A stretch of 64,000 nucleotides of DNA from Amarolinea aalborgensis (GTDB lineage: Bacteria; Chloroflexota; Anaerolineae; SSC4; Amarolineaceae): NCBI RefSeq assembly GCF_900491745.1, contig NZ_UETR01000012.1, forward strand, positions 74,678-138,677, in the 5' to 3' direction. Both the position numbers and the translations under genes were made by a program. The number at the start of each line of letters is the position of its first letter. The first letter of the stretch is position 1. Under the pieces are notes generated by a model that saw nothing but the letters and a program-made list of their open reading frames with translations, searched no databases and was not told the origin of the DNA. Shown piece after piece: positions 18,091 through 26,542 of this stretch.

Positions 18091-19437
18091 ATGGATCAGC
18101 GTACTTTTCTTGAACTTGTCAGCGCCCGGGGCCAGGTCATCACCATTGACCGGCCAGTTGACCCCTGCCTGGAACTGGCCGCGGTCAGCGGCGCTATCGA
18201 AGATGAAGCGCCGGGCCGCATTGTCCGCTTTCGTCACGTGATTGGCAGCGAGTACGAGGTCGTGACCGGTCTGTGCGCAGACCGGGGCCACTTTGCCGCG
18301 GCCCTGGGCTGCACTGCGCCTGAGCTGATCTTTCGCCTGGCCGCGGCCCTGGCCGATCCTCAACCGCCGCCCGTCGTACCAGGCGACCAGGCGCCATGCC
18401 AGGAAGTGATCGAGCCGACGCCCGATCTAGAAACCATTCCCTTCCTGACGCATTGGGCGAGCGATGCCGGGCCGTATGCCACCGCGGCGGTGCTCTTTAC
18501 GAACGATCCCGACACGGGCGCCAATGCGTCGTTTCATCGGGTGCTGCGCCTCGGCCCGCGCCACGCCGCACTGCGCCTGGTGGAGCGTCGCGGCACCGAC
18601 ACCGCGCTGCGCAAAACTCGCGGCGATTTGCCGGTTGCCATCTGCATCGGCCTGCCGCTGCATGTTCTGCTTGCGGCCTCCATGGCCCCGCCGCCCGGCG
18701 TGGACGAGCTGACTATTGCCCAGGCCCTGGCGCCGACGCCCCTTGCGCGCTGCCATACGAACGATGTGCTGGTGCCGGCCGCGGCCGAGGTGGTGATCGA
18801 AGGACGCCTGACGCATCGTCTAACCGCGGAAGGCCCGTTCGTTGACCTGACACAGACGCTTGATTTTGTGCGCCAGCAGCCGCTGCTGGAGGTGGACTGC
18901 ATTACGCACCGCCGCCGGCCCATTTACCATGCGCTGCTGCCTGGACGCCTGGAGCACAAGCTGTTGATGGGCATGCCGCGTGAACCGACCATTTTCCGTG
19001 AGGTCAACCAGGTTTGCCACTGCCTCAATGTCAACATCACGCCCGGCGGCGCCAGTTGGCTGCACGCCGTGGTGCAGATTGACAAACAGACGCCAGACGA
19101 TGGCCTGCGGGCCATCGAGGCCGCCTTTCGAGGGCACAGCTCGCTCAAGCACATCGTGGTGGTGGATCGTGATATTGACCCGTTCAATCCGGCCGATGTG
19201 GAGTGGGCGATTGCCACCCGTTTTCAAGGCGGCCAGGGGCTGCATCTTTTTCCCAGCCAGCCTTCCAGCTCGCTGGACCCCTCGGCCGTCCACATCCCCG
19301 GCCAGAAGTCGCGTTCCGACAAGCTCGGCGTGGACGCCACCATGTTCTGGAGTACGCCAACTGGCCCGCGCGAACCGGCCGCCTATCAAAAGGTGACCTT
19401 TCCCCCGGTTGATCTGAGCCGCTATCGCACGGCGTAA
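18091..19437 (+). CDS. UbiD-family decarboxylase, possibly anhydromevalonate phosphate decarboxylase
   Basis: A 448-residue UbiD homologue (prenylated-FMN-dependent decarboxylase). Family features include ETIPFLTHWASDAGPYATAA, the EGPFVDLTQ segment, RRPIYHALLPG and the C-terminal KLGVDATMFW. No ubiquinone genes adjoin. Instead it is coupled, 8 nt apart, to mevalonate kinase. In the archaeal mevalonate pathway a UbiD-type enzyme decarboxylates trans-anhydromevalonate 5-phosphate to isopentenyl phosphate, so that role is a reasonable guess from context. Alternatives are aromatic-acid or menaquinone-type decarboxylation. The partner phosphomevalonate dehydratase (AcnX type) is not in the window. 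thpR follows 34 bp later. Confidence 0.75.
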   Translation: MDQRTFLELVSARGQVITIDRPVDPCLELAAVSGAIEDEAPGRIVRFRHVIGSEYEVVTGLCADRGHFAAALGCTAPELIFRLAAALADPQPPPVVPGDQAPCQEVIEPTPDLETIPFLTHWASDAGPYATAAVLFTNDPDTGANASFHRVLRLGPRHAALRLVERRGTDTALRKTRGDLPVAICIGLPLHVLLAASMAPPPGVDELTIAQALAPTPLARCHTNDVLVPAAAEVVIEGRLTHRLTAEGPFVDLTQTLDFVRQQPLLEVDCITHRRRPIYHALLPGRLEHKLLMGMPREPTIFREVNQVCHCLNVNITPGGASWLHAVVQIDKQTPDDGLRAIEAAFRGHSSLKHIVVVDRDIDPFNPADVEWAIATRFQGGQGLHLFPSQPSSSLDPSAVHIPGQKSRSDKLGVDATMFWSTPTGPREPAAYQKVTFPPVDLSRYRTA

Positions 19438-19471
19438 TCCATTCGGCTGATTGTGTAGGCATGGAGACCAG

Positions 19472-20110
19472 ATGAAAAACACATCACCTTCCCGCAAACC
19501 CCCTGGCGCGCGCGGAGACTCCGCACCCGCGGCGCTGCGCACTTTCATCGCAGTGGAGCTGGATGCTGAAGCGCGTCGCCAACTCAAAGCCCTGCAAGTG
19601 GCCTTGCATCCGCTGATGCTGCCTGGCCTGGTGCGTTGGGTGGCGCCGGAAAACATTCACATCACTCTCAAATTCCTGGGAGACACCCGGCCTGACCAGG
19701 TGGCGGCTGTGAGTTCCGCTCTTGACAGCCTTGGCCCAGCGATCATGCCTTTTCAAGTCACCCTGGCCGGCCGCGGCTGTTTTCCCAATTTCAAACGTCC
19801 GCATGTGGTGTGGGCCGGGCTGGTAGATCGTGGACAGCGCCTACAGAAACTGGCCGACGCGGTCGAACGAAGCGTCTCGCCGTTGGGCTGGCCCACGGAA
19901 GCGCGGCCGTTCACACCGCATTTGACGATTGGCCGCATCAATGACAGCGCGACCAGTCGCGAGCGCGCGCTGTTGGGCGCCGCGATTGAGCAGTTCGAAG
20001 TAGGCGAACTGTCCACGTTGGCGGTATCGGCCATCACCTTTATTCGGAGCGATCTGCAGCCAGGCGGCCCGATTTATACAGCATTGAGAGAGGTGAAGCT
20101 AGGAAGTTAG
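19472..20110 (+). CDS. thpR: RNA 2',3'-cyclic phosphodiesterase (2H superfamily)
   Basis: A 212-residue LigT/ThpR protein. The two catalytic H-x-T-x motifs are HITLKFLG and HLTIGRIN; the domain opens LRTFIAVELD after a ~28-residue basic leader. It should hydrolyse 2',3'-cyclic phosphate ends on RNA to 2'-phosphate. I start it at the ATG at 19472, which has GGAG 7 nt upstream, not at an in-frame ATG 21 nt earlier. It ends the mvk-ubiD-thpR run on the plus strand; the link may be only positional. Confidence 0.9.
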   Translation: MKNTSPSRKPPGARGDSAPAALRTFIAVELDAEARRQLKALQVALHPLMLPGLVRWVAPENIHITLKFLGDTRPDQVAAVSSALDSLGPAIMPFQVTLAGRGCFPNFKRPHVVWAGLVDRGQRLQKLADAVERSVSPLGWPTEARPFTPHLTIGRINDSATSRERALLGAAIEQFEVGELSTLAVSAITFIRSDLQPGGPIYTALREVKLGS

Positions 20111-20121
20111 GAAGCACAAAG

Positions 20122-21567
20122 TCAGCGTTCATCATTCAGCATGGCCCCTGGGCGGGTAAGGGGCGGGCGCTGGCGCTGACCGAGCTGCAGTAAGGCGGCC
20201 AGCGCGCCGAAAGCCAGCGTGGCGAGGAGGAAGCTGAAGAGGGCTTCGGCGGCCGCGCCGGCCAACTGAGCCTGAAGTTGGCCAGGCCAGTCTGCCTGAA
20301 AGCCAGCCGCGGGCCAAAGGCCGCTAACGCCTTGACCGACGACGCCCAGATAGGACTCAGCGCCGATTCCGTTCCAGCCTTGCCCGAAGCGGCCGTCGGC
20401 CAAGAGAGCCAGTCCAATCAGCCCGCTGAGCGCGCTGAGGCCAAAGACGCTGAGGCTGCCGGAGCGGTCATCGAGGAGGAGCACCTCTTCGACCAAATAA
20501 CCGAAGAGCGGAACGAGCAATCCACTGAATGCGCCCAGGGCGAGAGCCGCCCAGGGCGGCGCGAATCCGGCCACGGCCAGGCCGCTGACCACGCCAGCCG
20601 TCAGCCCGCGTGCCGCCATGAGCGGATCAGCATGTTCGGCAGCGAACCATGTGTAGGCGATGGGCAGCAGCGCGCCGCCAGCACCGGCCAAAATGACGTT
20701 GACCGCCGGCAGCGCGGCCGTCAGGTGCACCCAATCGAGCAGCGGATTGCTCAGCGCCCAACCGACCGCGCCCACCAACACGAAGCCTGCGCCGGTGATG
20801 GCAAGCAGCGGCAAATGCACCGGCGGCAGCGGAATCACATCAGCGCCAGCGCGTCGTGCGCGCCGGGGCACAAAGATCAGGATGCCGGCCAGGGCCGTGG
20901 CCGCGCCGACGAGGAAGACGGGGCCAGCGCCAGCAAAATCCACCAGGCCATGCCCAAGCCCCAGGTTGCGGCCCAGGTTGGATAACCAGCCGCCGCCAAC
21001 GCTCCAGTTGCTGGTCAGGGGATAGAGCAGCCCGCCGCTGAGGGCGCCGCCGAACAGGGTGACTGACGCGGGCGCGCGTCCGCGCAGCGCCAGGAGCGGA
21101 ATCAGCGTCGCGGTGATGACCCAGGGCAAGCGGCTAAGAAAAAGGAGATACGCATCTGGGGTGGCGCCGGCGCCCAGCAGCCCAAAGCCGCTCAAGCCGG
21201 CCATGCCCCAACCAACGCCCCAGCTTTCGGGAAGGGCCGACCATTCCCAGACGAGCGCATTGAAGCCGGGACGGCCATCCACCAGGCCGATGCCGCCAAA
21301 TTGGAGGGCAAAACCGACGGCCCAGTAGCTGAGCACAGCCAGTCCCATGACAGCCAGAAAAGTCAGGGTCGCTTGACGGGCCTGCTCTGGTTCCAGCCCG
21401 CCAGCAACCACGAGGGTAAGCCCCAGGGGGAGCAGGAGCGCGAGCGCGCTGCTAAACAGCGCCAATACCAGCGGCGCATCAGGCGTCGTTGTGGAGGCTG
21501 CGTGCGCAGGCAAGGCGGCGATGAGACTGACAAGCAACGCAATGGGCAAGCACCGGCAGATGCGCAT
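20122..21567 (-). CDS. Divergent Amt/Rh-like membrane protein lacking the pore histidines
   Basis: A 481-residue polytopic protein with about 11-12 hydrophobic helices after a cleavable-looking signal (MRICRCLPIALLVSLIAALPAHAAS). The start at 21567 has AGGAG 8 nt upstream. Helices align by eye with ammonium channels: VDFAGAGPVFLVGAATALAG corresponds to the Amt segment D-F-A-G-G-x-V-V-H, and LLDDRSGSLSVFGLSALSG to the D-D-x-x-D-V-F-G-V-H segment. Both conserved pore histidines are Phe here (Phe218 and Phe375). It is therefore unlikely to conduct ammonium in the ordinary way and may be a sensor or transport something else. Convergent with thpR, 11 bp between stops. Confidence 0.6.
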   Translation of the reverse strand: MRICRCLPIALLVSLIAALPAHAASTTTPDAPLVLALFSSALALLLPLGLTLVVAGGLEPEQARQATLTFLAVMGLAVLSYWAVGFALQFGGIGLVDGRPGFNALVWEWSALPESWGVGWGMAGLSGFGLLGAGATPDAYLLFLSRLPWVITATLIPLLALRGRAPASVTLFGGALSGGLLYPLTSNWSVGGGWLSNLGRNLGLGHGLVDFAGAGPVFLVGAATALAGILIFVPRRARRAGADVIPLPPVHLPLLAITGAGFVLVGAVGWALSNPLLDWVHLTAALPAVNVILAGAGGALLPIAYTWFAAEHADPLMAARGLTAGVVSGLAVAGFAPPWAALALGAFSGLLVPLFGYLVEEVLLLDDRSGSLSVFGLSALSGLIGLALLADGRFGQGWNGIGAESYLGVVGQGVSGLWPAAGFQADWPGQLQAQLAGAAAEALFSFLLATLAFGALAALLQLGQRQRPPLTRPGAMLNDER

Positions 21568-21965
21568 GAGGATAAGCTCCTGATTAGGCCCACAAATGGA
21601 TGACAAAATTTTCATCTTGAGACCAAGTGTACCAGAGATTGCACGAAGGCCAAAATGGCATTGCCCCAACCTGCGCCGGGGATGTGGAAGAGCAACCGTA
21701 AGCGTTCAAAGAGATGGAGAGAACACAGATTAACGCAGGCTGCGCACGCAGATTTGGCTGATTTGTTGGATAGCAGATGCGGCCCCTGCGACGTTTGTGG
21801 CCGCAGGCGCTGCGCTGGGATCTTTCTTTGGTCCGATTTGCGTTTTTCTGCGTGCATCTGCGTCCTATTCCCGAACCTCGTGAACGGTTACGAGCAACCT
21901 GCGCAGGGGTCACGGGAGAGAGAATTGGCTGGTTGTCAGCCCTGCGAAGGGAATAGGCTGAGATC
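21568..21965. other. Intergenic region with degraded dispersed-repeat-like sequence
   Basis: These 398 bp separate the Amt-like gene from the DUF2723 gene, which diverge. The middle (about 21715-21870) reads like remnants of the CACAGATTAACGCAG / CTGCGTGCATCTGCGTCC type repeats common between genes in environmental Chloroflexota and Planctomycetota genomes. A CCTGCG/CGCAGG 6-bp hairpin is at about 21785-21810. I see no gene. Confidence 0.3.
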
Positions 21966-23945
21966 ATGATGAAAGACCGCTTGATTGCGTGGGGCCTGGG
22001 TCTGGCCGCGCTGGCGTTGTATGGCATGACGGCCGCGCCAACCGTTGCCACGGTGTTCGATGACAGCCTGGAATTTCAGGTGGTCCTGCCTACGTTGGGC
22101 ATTGCTCACCCCACCGGCTACCCCTTGTACACCCTGCTCGGCTGGCTGTGGACGCACCTGCTGCCGCTCGGCGACGCGGCCTATCGGGCCAACCTCTTTT
22201 CGGCCCTCGCCGCGGCGTTGACCGTCGCGCTGCTCTACCGGCTGTTGGCGCGCGTCACCGGGGCGCGGGTTCCGGCGCTGCTGGCCGCGGCCGTCTTTGC
22301 GATCTCTCCCCTGTGGTGGTCGCAGGCGACGCTGGCTGAGGTCTACGCGCTGCATGGCCTCTTCATGGTCGCGCTGGGGTTGGCTGCCTTCGACGAACGC
22401 CCGATGCGCGCTGGGGCGACTCTTCCCGTTGCTCTGCCGACAGCCCTGCTGGTTCTAAGCGGCCTGGCGTTGACGCACCACCGGATGACGCTCCTTCTGG
22501 CGCCCGGCCTGGCGCTGTGGATTGGCATGCACTGGTGGGACAGTGGTCGCCCAGGAATTGGATTCAGCGCGGTCGGTTGGCTGAAGGCCGCGGCGCGGGC
22601 TGCGCTGCTGCTGTTGGCGCCCCTGCTGCTCTATGCCTATGTCTGGCTGCGCGGCCAGGCCATTCCCACGACGGCTGGCGCCTGGCTGAATACCTGGCCT
22701 GCCTTCTGGGAACACATCACCGCCAGCGCCTACGGCGCCTTCTTCGCCGGCCATACCGCCAGCCGCGGCGCGGCGCCGGACATGGCGCAGCTCCTCTTGG
22801 CGCAGCTTGGCCCGGCCGCCGTCCTGCTTGGTGTGTGGGGGCTTTTCCCCTGGCCGTTGCAAGAGCGACGTTGGTTGGTGTTGGCGTTGACGCTGGCCGC
22901 GCAGGCCGCATTTGCCCTTAGCTATCAAACTGCGGATGCCGAGGTCTTTTTCCTGCCCGTCGTACTGCTGTTCACTCTCTTTGTGGCGGCTGGTATGCGG
23001 CAAGCGCAAGATGCCGTGCTGCTGTGGCTGGCGCAGATGCGCCGGGCGGGTTTGCGCCTGCCCGGCCGTTTTGCCTGGTATCGAACGGGCGTACAGGCGG
23101 CCCTGGCCTTGACCGTGGCCTGGGTTCCTACGCAGCAGGCCTGGGCTGCGCTGACCGCGGCGCCGCCAGCTCCCCAGACGTGCGAACAGGCGCTGGCCGT
23201 GGGCGTCGCGCCCGCGCTATCGCCCAATCGCCGCGACGACTGGCGAACCTTCGACTGCGCGCAGGATATCCTCAGCCAGCCGCTGGAGCCGGGCGCGACC
23301 GTCGTCGGCCTGCTGGGTGAGATCACGCTGCTGCGCTATTTTCAGCAAACCGATGATCAGCGCCCTGACCTGGTCACCGTGGTGGCTGATGCGGAGGACG
23401 CGCGTCGCGCGGCCGTGCTGGACGCGCTGACTCAGGGCCGGCCCGTTTACCTCTTGCGCCCGCTGGCGGGGCTGCTGGGAGTCCAGCCTGATCGGTCAAA
23501 CCTGGCCGTGGATGCTGTCGGGCCGCTGCTGCGCGTACGCACAGCCGCGGTGCCGCCGGCGCCGGAACCGCCCGCTCTGCAAGCTGCGGCTGCTATGACG
23601 CCGGAGATTGACATCGTGGCGGCTGCCAGTTGGCCGACGCCCGTGCACCAGGGGCGCTTACAGCGCATTGGCCTCGTTTGGCAGGTGCACGCGCCGCCGG
23701 CCGATGCCATGCAGGTTTCGGCGCGCCTGCTCGACGCGTCCGGCCGCGTGGTCGCGCAGTATGATGCTGAGCCAGTCCACCGGACGCGCCCCACAACGAC
23801 CTGGCGGGCTGGCGAACGCATCGTGGATGTCTACGATCTGCCGCTGCCGCGGCAGGCGCGGGGGCCGTTCACGCCCCTGCTCATTCTCTACCGGGCGACC
23901 GACGGCCAGGAAATGGGGCGACTGACGCTGCCAGCTTTCGACTAG
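21966..23945 (+). CDS. DUF2723-family membrane protein (glycosyltransferase-like)
   Basis: A 659-residue protein. The N-terminal half has about nine hydrophobic helices and the DUF2723 signature: DDSLEFQVVLPTLGIAHPTGYPLYTLL with the acidic pair in the first loop, as in GT-C type mannosyltransferases. The C-terminal ~230 residues are soluble and probably extracytoplasmic, rich in Pro and Ala. Relatives are thought to transfer sugars from lipid carriers to proteins or polymers, and many Chloroflexota carry several copies; substrate and activity are unknown. The start is the ATG at 21966; a second Met follows directly. No obvious promoter is seen. Confidence 0.8.
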   Translation: MMKDRLIAWGLGLAALALYGMTAAPTVATVFDDSLEFQVVLPTLGIAHPTGYPLYTLLGWLWTHLLPLGDAAYRANLFSALAAALTVALLYRLLARVTGARVPALLAAAVFAISPLWWSQATLAEVYALHGLFMVALGLAAFDERPMRAGATLPVALPTALLVLSGLALTHHRMTLLLAPGLALWIGMHWWDSGRPGIGFSAVGWLKAAARAALLLLAPLLLYAYVWLRGQAIPTTAGAWLNTWPAFWEHITASAYGAFFAGHTASRGAAPDMAQLLLAQLGPAAVLLGVWGLFPWPLQERRWLVLALTLAAQAAFALSYQTADAEVFFLPVVLLFTLFVAAGMRQAQDAVLLWLAQMRRAGLRLPGRFAWYRTGVQAALALTVAWVPTQQAWAALTAAPPAPQTCEQALAVGVAPALSPNRRDDWRTFDCAQDILSQPLEPGATVVGLLGEITLLRYFQQTDDQRPDLVTVVADAEDARRAAVLDALTQGRPVYLLRPLAGLLGVQPDRSNLAVDAVGPLLRVRTAAVPPAPEPPALQAAAAMTPEIDIVAAASWPTPVHQGRLQRIGLVWQVHAPPADAMQVSARLLDASGRVVAQYDAEPVHRTRPTTTWRAGERIVDVYDLPLPRQARGPFTPLLILYRATDGQEMGRLTLPAFD

Positions 23946-23972
23946 AAGCGCGCCTCTCTCCTCTCACCCATC

Positions 23973-24001
23973 TTTCCAATTCATGGCACTTGTGGTATGA
24001 T
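23973..24001 (+). promoter_or_regulatory. Promoter for the 148-residue protein gene
   Basis: TTTCCA (23973-23978), a 17-bp spacer and an extended -10 TGG-TATGAT (hexamer 23996-24001). Transcription would start near 24008, leaving a leader of about 140 nt that can fold. Confidence 0.55.
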
Positions 24002-24058
24002 CGAAATGCACTCAGTTGTTCCCCGATCTCCAATCATTCCAGGTCTGCGGCAGGCTCA

Positions 24059-24131
24059 GTGCTTTGTCAGATTCATTCTTGCGCTTGAGGCAAGCGCGGG
24101 CAAGGCATCGAAATGCAGCACAACAAAGCAC
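24059..24131 (+). ncRNA. Candidate structured 5' leader RNA (three-helix junction)
   Basis: Three helices nest in the leader. P1 is a perfect 9-bp stem, GTGCTTTGT (24059-24067) with ACAAAGCAC (24123-24131). Inside it are P2, GCGCTTG-AGG-CAAGCGC (24081-24097), and P3, GCAT-CGAA-ATGC (24105-24116). The Shine-Dalgarno GGAGGT (24137-24142) follows P1 by 5 nt, so opening or closing P1 could affect ribosome access. ATCGAAATGCA in P3 repeats the sequence at 24000-24010. No known riboswitch class is recognised; this is an inference from pairing alone. Confidence 0.4.
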
Positions 24132-24147
24132 GCAACGGAGGTAGATT

Positions 24148-24594
24148 ATGTCCTTACCACAAGCTGATGAACAACTCGTCGAACAGGTGCGCGGCCTGTT
24201 GGCTGGTGAGCCTTCTTCATTTGAGGACTATCAAGCCGGCGAAGGTCAACGCGCGGTCATTCCCGCAGATGTGATACAAGCGCCGGAGGCAACGCGGGCG
24301 CTGGAGCATCCACAGGGCGTGATAGGCTGGCTCTGGGATCAAGTCGCCCGTGCGGCGAAAATGGTGATCTGCGGCCCTGATGTATACGACAGGCTGGTTG
24401 CGCTGTCGGCCGAGGAGATCAAGACCAAAGTGGATGAATTGCTCGGTGAGCTGATTGCCCGCATCACCGATCGTTTGCCGGTGTGGCTGCGGCCCCTGGT
24501 GCCTTTGATCCGCCCCATCGTGGCGCAGGCGATCGCGTTCGAAATTCACCGGGCGCTGAACCAGGGCTTGAAGAGCTACTGCGGCGTAGCTTGA
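24148..24594 (+). CDS. Unknown protein (148 aa) with amphipathic C-terminal helices
   Basis: I do not recognise the family. The protein starts MSLPQADEQLVEQVRGLL behind an excellent GGAGGT. The N-terminal third is acidic and polar. Residues about 60-150 form alpha helices with amphipathic character: VIGWLWDQVARAAKMV, then EIKTKVDELLGELIARITDRLPVWLRP and PIVAQAIAFEIHRALNQGL. There is no classical transmembrane helix or signal peptide, so membrane-surface association is possible. It has its own promoter, a foldable leader and a strong terminator, and is thus a well-delimited single gene, probably highly translated. Confidence 0.7.
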   Translation: MSLPQADEQLVEQVRGLLAGEPSSFEDYQAGEGQRAVIPADVIQAPEATRALEHPQGVIGWLWDQVARAAKMVICGPDVYDRLVALSAEEIKTKVDELLGELIARITDRLPVWLRPLVPLIRPIVAQAIAFEIHRALNQGLKSYCGVA

Positions 24595-24605
24595 ACGAAC
24601 GATAA

Positions 24606-24646
24606 CGCGAGAAACCCGACCTCTGGCAGAGGTCGGGTTTCTCGCG
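24606..24646. terminator. Strong bidirectional terminator hairpin
   Basis: A 19-bp perfect stem with a 3-nt loop (arms 24606-24624 and 24628-24646) lies between the convergent 148-residue gene and the SDR gene. The arms contain GAGAAACCCGAC/GTCGGGTTTCTC, a core shared with the hairpin at 46526-46554. There is no separate T-run. Confidence 0.75.
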
Positions 24647-24666
24647 CCTGGCTCGCAGTATGTGCG

Positions 24667-25443
24667 TTAGCCGATGGGCAGAGCGCCCAGGCTGAAGCCG
24701 CCATCCACCACCAGCACGCTGCCGGTTGTGAAGCTGGACGCGTCTGAGGCCAGGTAGAGCGCAGCCCCGGTCAGTTCATCCACGGGCGCAATACGGCGCT
24801 GGGGCGTGGCCTTCTCCAACATTTCCTTCAACGCTGGATTACCCCAGAGCGCAGCCGAAAACTTGGTGCGAATGAAGCCTGGCGCCAGGGCGTTGACCTG
24901 GATGTTCTCTGGGCCAAGCTCGGCCGCCAGGGCCTTGGTCAGCATGATGACGGCGGCCTTGCTGGTGCTGTAGACGCCCATCATCGGCCCTGGGTTGATG
25001 CCAGCAATCGAGGCGATGTTGATGATCTTGCCGCTGCCCTGCCTGCGCATGACCGGCGCCGCGGCTTTGATCAAAAAGAAATAGCCTTTGACGTTGACCT
25101 CGAAAATCTTGTCCCAATGGCTGCTTTCGGCCGTCAGCAAGGGGCCAAAATGAGGGTTCGTTCCCGCATTATTGACGACAATATCCACACGCCCAAAGGT
25201 CCCCACCGCCTGCGTCACCACGGCCTCGGCTTCGGCCTCTTGACCGGCGTGCGCCGCCAGCGCCAGCGCCTGCCCACCGGCCGCTTTGATCTTGTCGGCC
25301 ACCGGACCAACGTTCTCCAGCTTGCGACTGGTCAACACAACCGCCGCGCCCGCCTGCGCGTACGTGATGGCAATGGCTTCGCCGATGCCGCGAGACGCGC
25401 CGCTGATGATCGCCACTTTGCCCGTCAAATCGAATGGATTCAC
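24667..25443 (-). CDS. SDR-family oxidoreductase
   Basis: A 258-residue classical short-chain dehydrogenase. Motifs: cofactor loop SGASRGIGEA, NNAG, and catalytic YSTSK with Tyr158 and Lys162, then PGFIRTKF and the C-terminal TGSVLVVDGGFS. After the first beta strand it has Arg-rich TSRKLEN, which fits NADP(H) preference. The family reduces or oxidises diverse alcohols, including 3-hydroxyacyl substrates and sugars; substrate unknown. It overlaps the upstream methyltransferase gene by 4 nt, so the two are probably co-translated. Confidence 0.9.
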   Translation of the reverse strand: MNPFDLTGKVAIISGASRGIGEAIAITYAQAGAAVVLTSRKLENVGPVADKIKAAGGQALALAAHAGQEAEAEAVVTQAVGTFGRVDIVVNNAGTNPHFGPLLTAESSHWDKIFEVNVKGYFFLIKAAAPVMRRQGSGKIINIASIAGINPGPMMGVYSTSKAAVIMLTKALAAELGPENIQVNALAPGFIRTKFSAALWGNPALKEMLEKATPQRRIAPVDELTGAALYLASDASSFTTGSVLVVDGGFSLGALPIG

Positions 25444-26042
25444 AGATCATCTCTCCGGAAAAGATACCAGGCAGAGGCATAGGGGCCTTCCTGGCCGTGC
25501 TGCGCCCAGACCAGGCGCCATGCCGGCGTCAAGAGCGACTCGATCTGCGCCTGATCGAGACCAAACGGAGCCGCTTGCCCGTCGGGACGTTGGGCGCCGC
25601 GGGCGTACAGCAAGAAATGGGCGCCTGGCGTTGTGTACCGATTCAACTGCGCCGCGTAAGATCGCTGCTCAGCCGCGCTCAGGCCGTGTAGACAGCCAAT
25701 ATCGAGAGCCAGATCAAACGGCGCATCGGCCCAACGCCAATCCGTCACTTCGCCCACCACGAAGCGTATGTGCTGGCTGAGCGCAGCGACCTCCCGTTCC
25801 ACGCGACGCCGCGCCCGCCGGATGGCCGCCGCGGCGCCATCCACCCCGGTCACTTCCCAACCATGCCGCACCAGGTAAATCGCGTTCAGACCTGTGCCGC
25901 AGCCCAGGTCAACGGCGCGGCCGGGCATCAATTCACCTGACTGGACCAGGCGTATCACCTCTGGCGGCGTCACGCCCGTATCCCAGGGCGTATTACCCGT
26001 GAGATAGGCTAGTCCAAATAGAATTCTACGTTTCCACCCCAT
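25440..26042 (-). CDS. Class I SAM-dependent methyltransferase
   Basis: A 200-residue methyltransferase started at the ATG at 26042 (MGWKRRILFGLAYLTGN), which has AGAGG about 9 nt upstream; a longer start at 26096 is possible but its extra residues look unrelated. Motif I is VDLGCGTGLNAIYL, followed by motif II EVTGVDGAAAAI. The LTGNTPWDTGVTPPEV segment is common in thiopurine/tellurite-type small-molecule methyltransferases. Its acceptor is unknown. It precedes and overlaps the SDR gene. Confidence 0.85.
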   Translation of the reverse strand: MGWKRRILFGLAYLTGNTPWDTGVTPPEVIRLVQSGELMPGRAVDLGCGTGLNAIYLVRHGWEVTGVDGAAAAIRRARRRVEREVAALSQHIRFVVGEVTDWRWADAPFDLALDIGCLHGLSAAEQRSYAAQLNRYTTPGAHFLLYARGAQRPDGQAAPFGLDQAQIESLLTPAWRLVWAQHGQEGPYASAWYLFRRDDL

Positions 26043-26200
26043 GCGCGTGCCTCTTGCTGGCGAGATGAATGGATCAATCCAAGGCGACGCACCCACAAAC
26101 CGGGCGGCTGCGAGCCGCTCCTACATTCCCCGGCCCATCGGCGTGGGCCAACAGCGCGAAACCAAAATGCGCTCGTGGGCGGCAGTCAAAGCTGGCCGCC

Positions 26201-26473
26201 CTATGGGCGTCTTTGCATCTGTACAACTTCCCAGATGCCCTCGCTCAGCGTAATCACAGAGAGGCAGGAATTGCAGTTTGCGACATCCTCCGCGGCCTTG
26301 CGCGCCAGGTGACCGCACGTCGGGCAGACTACCGCCTTACGCTGCGCCTCCTGGCGCACCAACATCCGCAGGACATCATCCGTGGAGCCAAGCTGCATCT
26401 CATCCTTCAGCATGTCCACCACTTCCTGCTCTTGTGGGTTCAACTGCATCGTGACATGAAATTCGTTTGCCAT
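26201..26473 (-). CDS. Small zinc-ribbon protein with possible RHH-like N-terminus
   Basis: A 90-residue protein. The N-terminal ~45 residues (MANEFHVTMQLNPQEQEVVDML...TDDVLRMLVRQEA) look like a short strand followed by two helices, as in ribbon-helix-helix proteins. The C-terminal half carries CPTCGH and CNSC, a C-x2-C...C-x2-C zinc knuckle with 13 residues between. A near-consensus promoter lies directly upstream. A DNA- or RNA-binding role is likely from the layout, but no named family is recognised. Confidence 0.65.
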   Translation of the reverse strand: MANEFHVTMQLNPQEQEVVDMLKDEMQLGSTDDVLRMLVRQEAQRKAVVCPTCGHLARKAAEDVANCNSCLSVITLSEGIWEVVQMQRRP

Positions 26474-26500
26474 TGTATTTCTCTGGCCTCCTCTCCCTTG

Positions 26501-26529
26501 ACTATAGCCGAAAAGCAGGCCATTGTCAA
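26501..26529 (-). promoter_or_regulatory. Near-consensus sigma-70-type promoter
   Basis: On the minus strand TTGACA (26524-26529), 17-bp spacer, TATAGT (26501-26506), about 28 bp before the zinc-ribbon gene start. This is one of the best promoter matches in the window. Confidence 0.75.
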
Positions 26530-26542
26530 TCAGCCAATCAAC

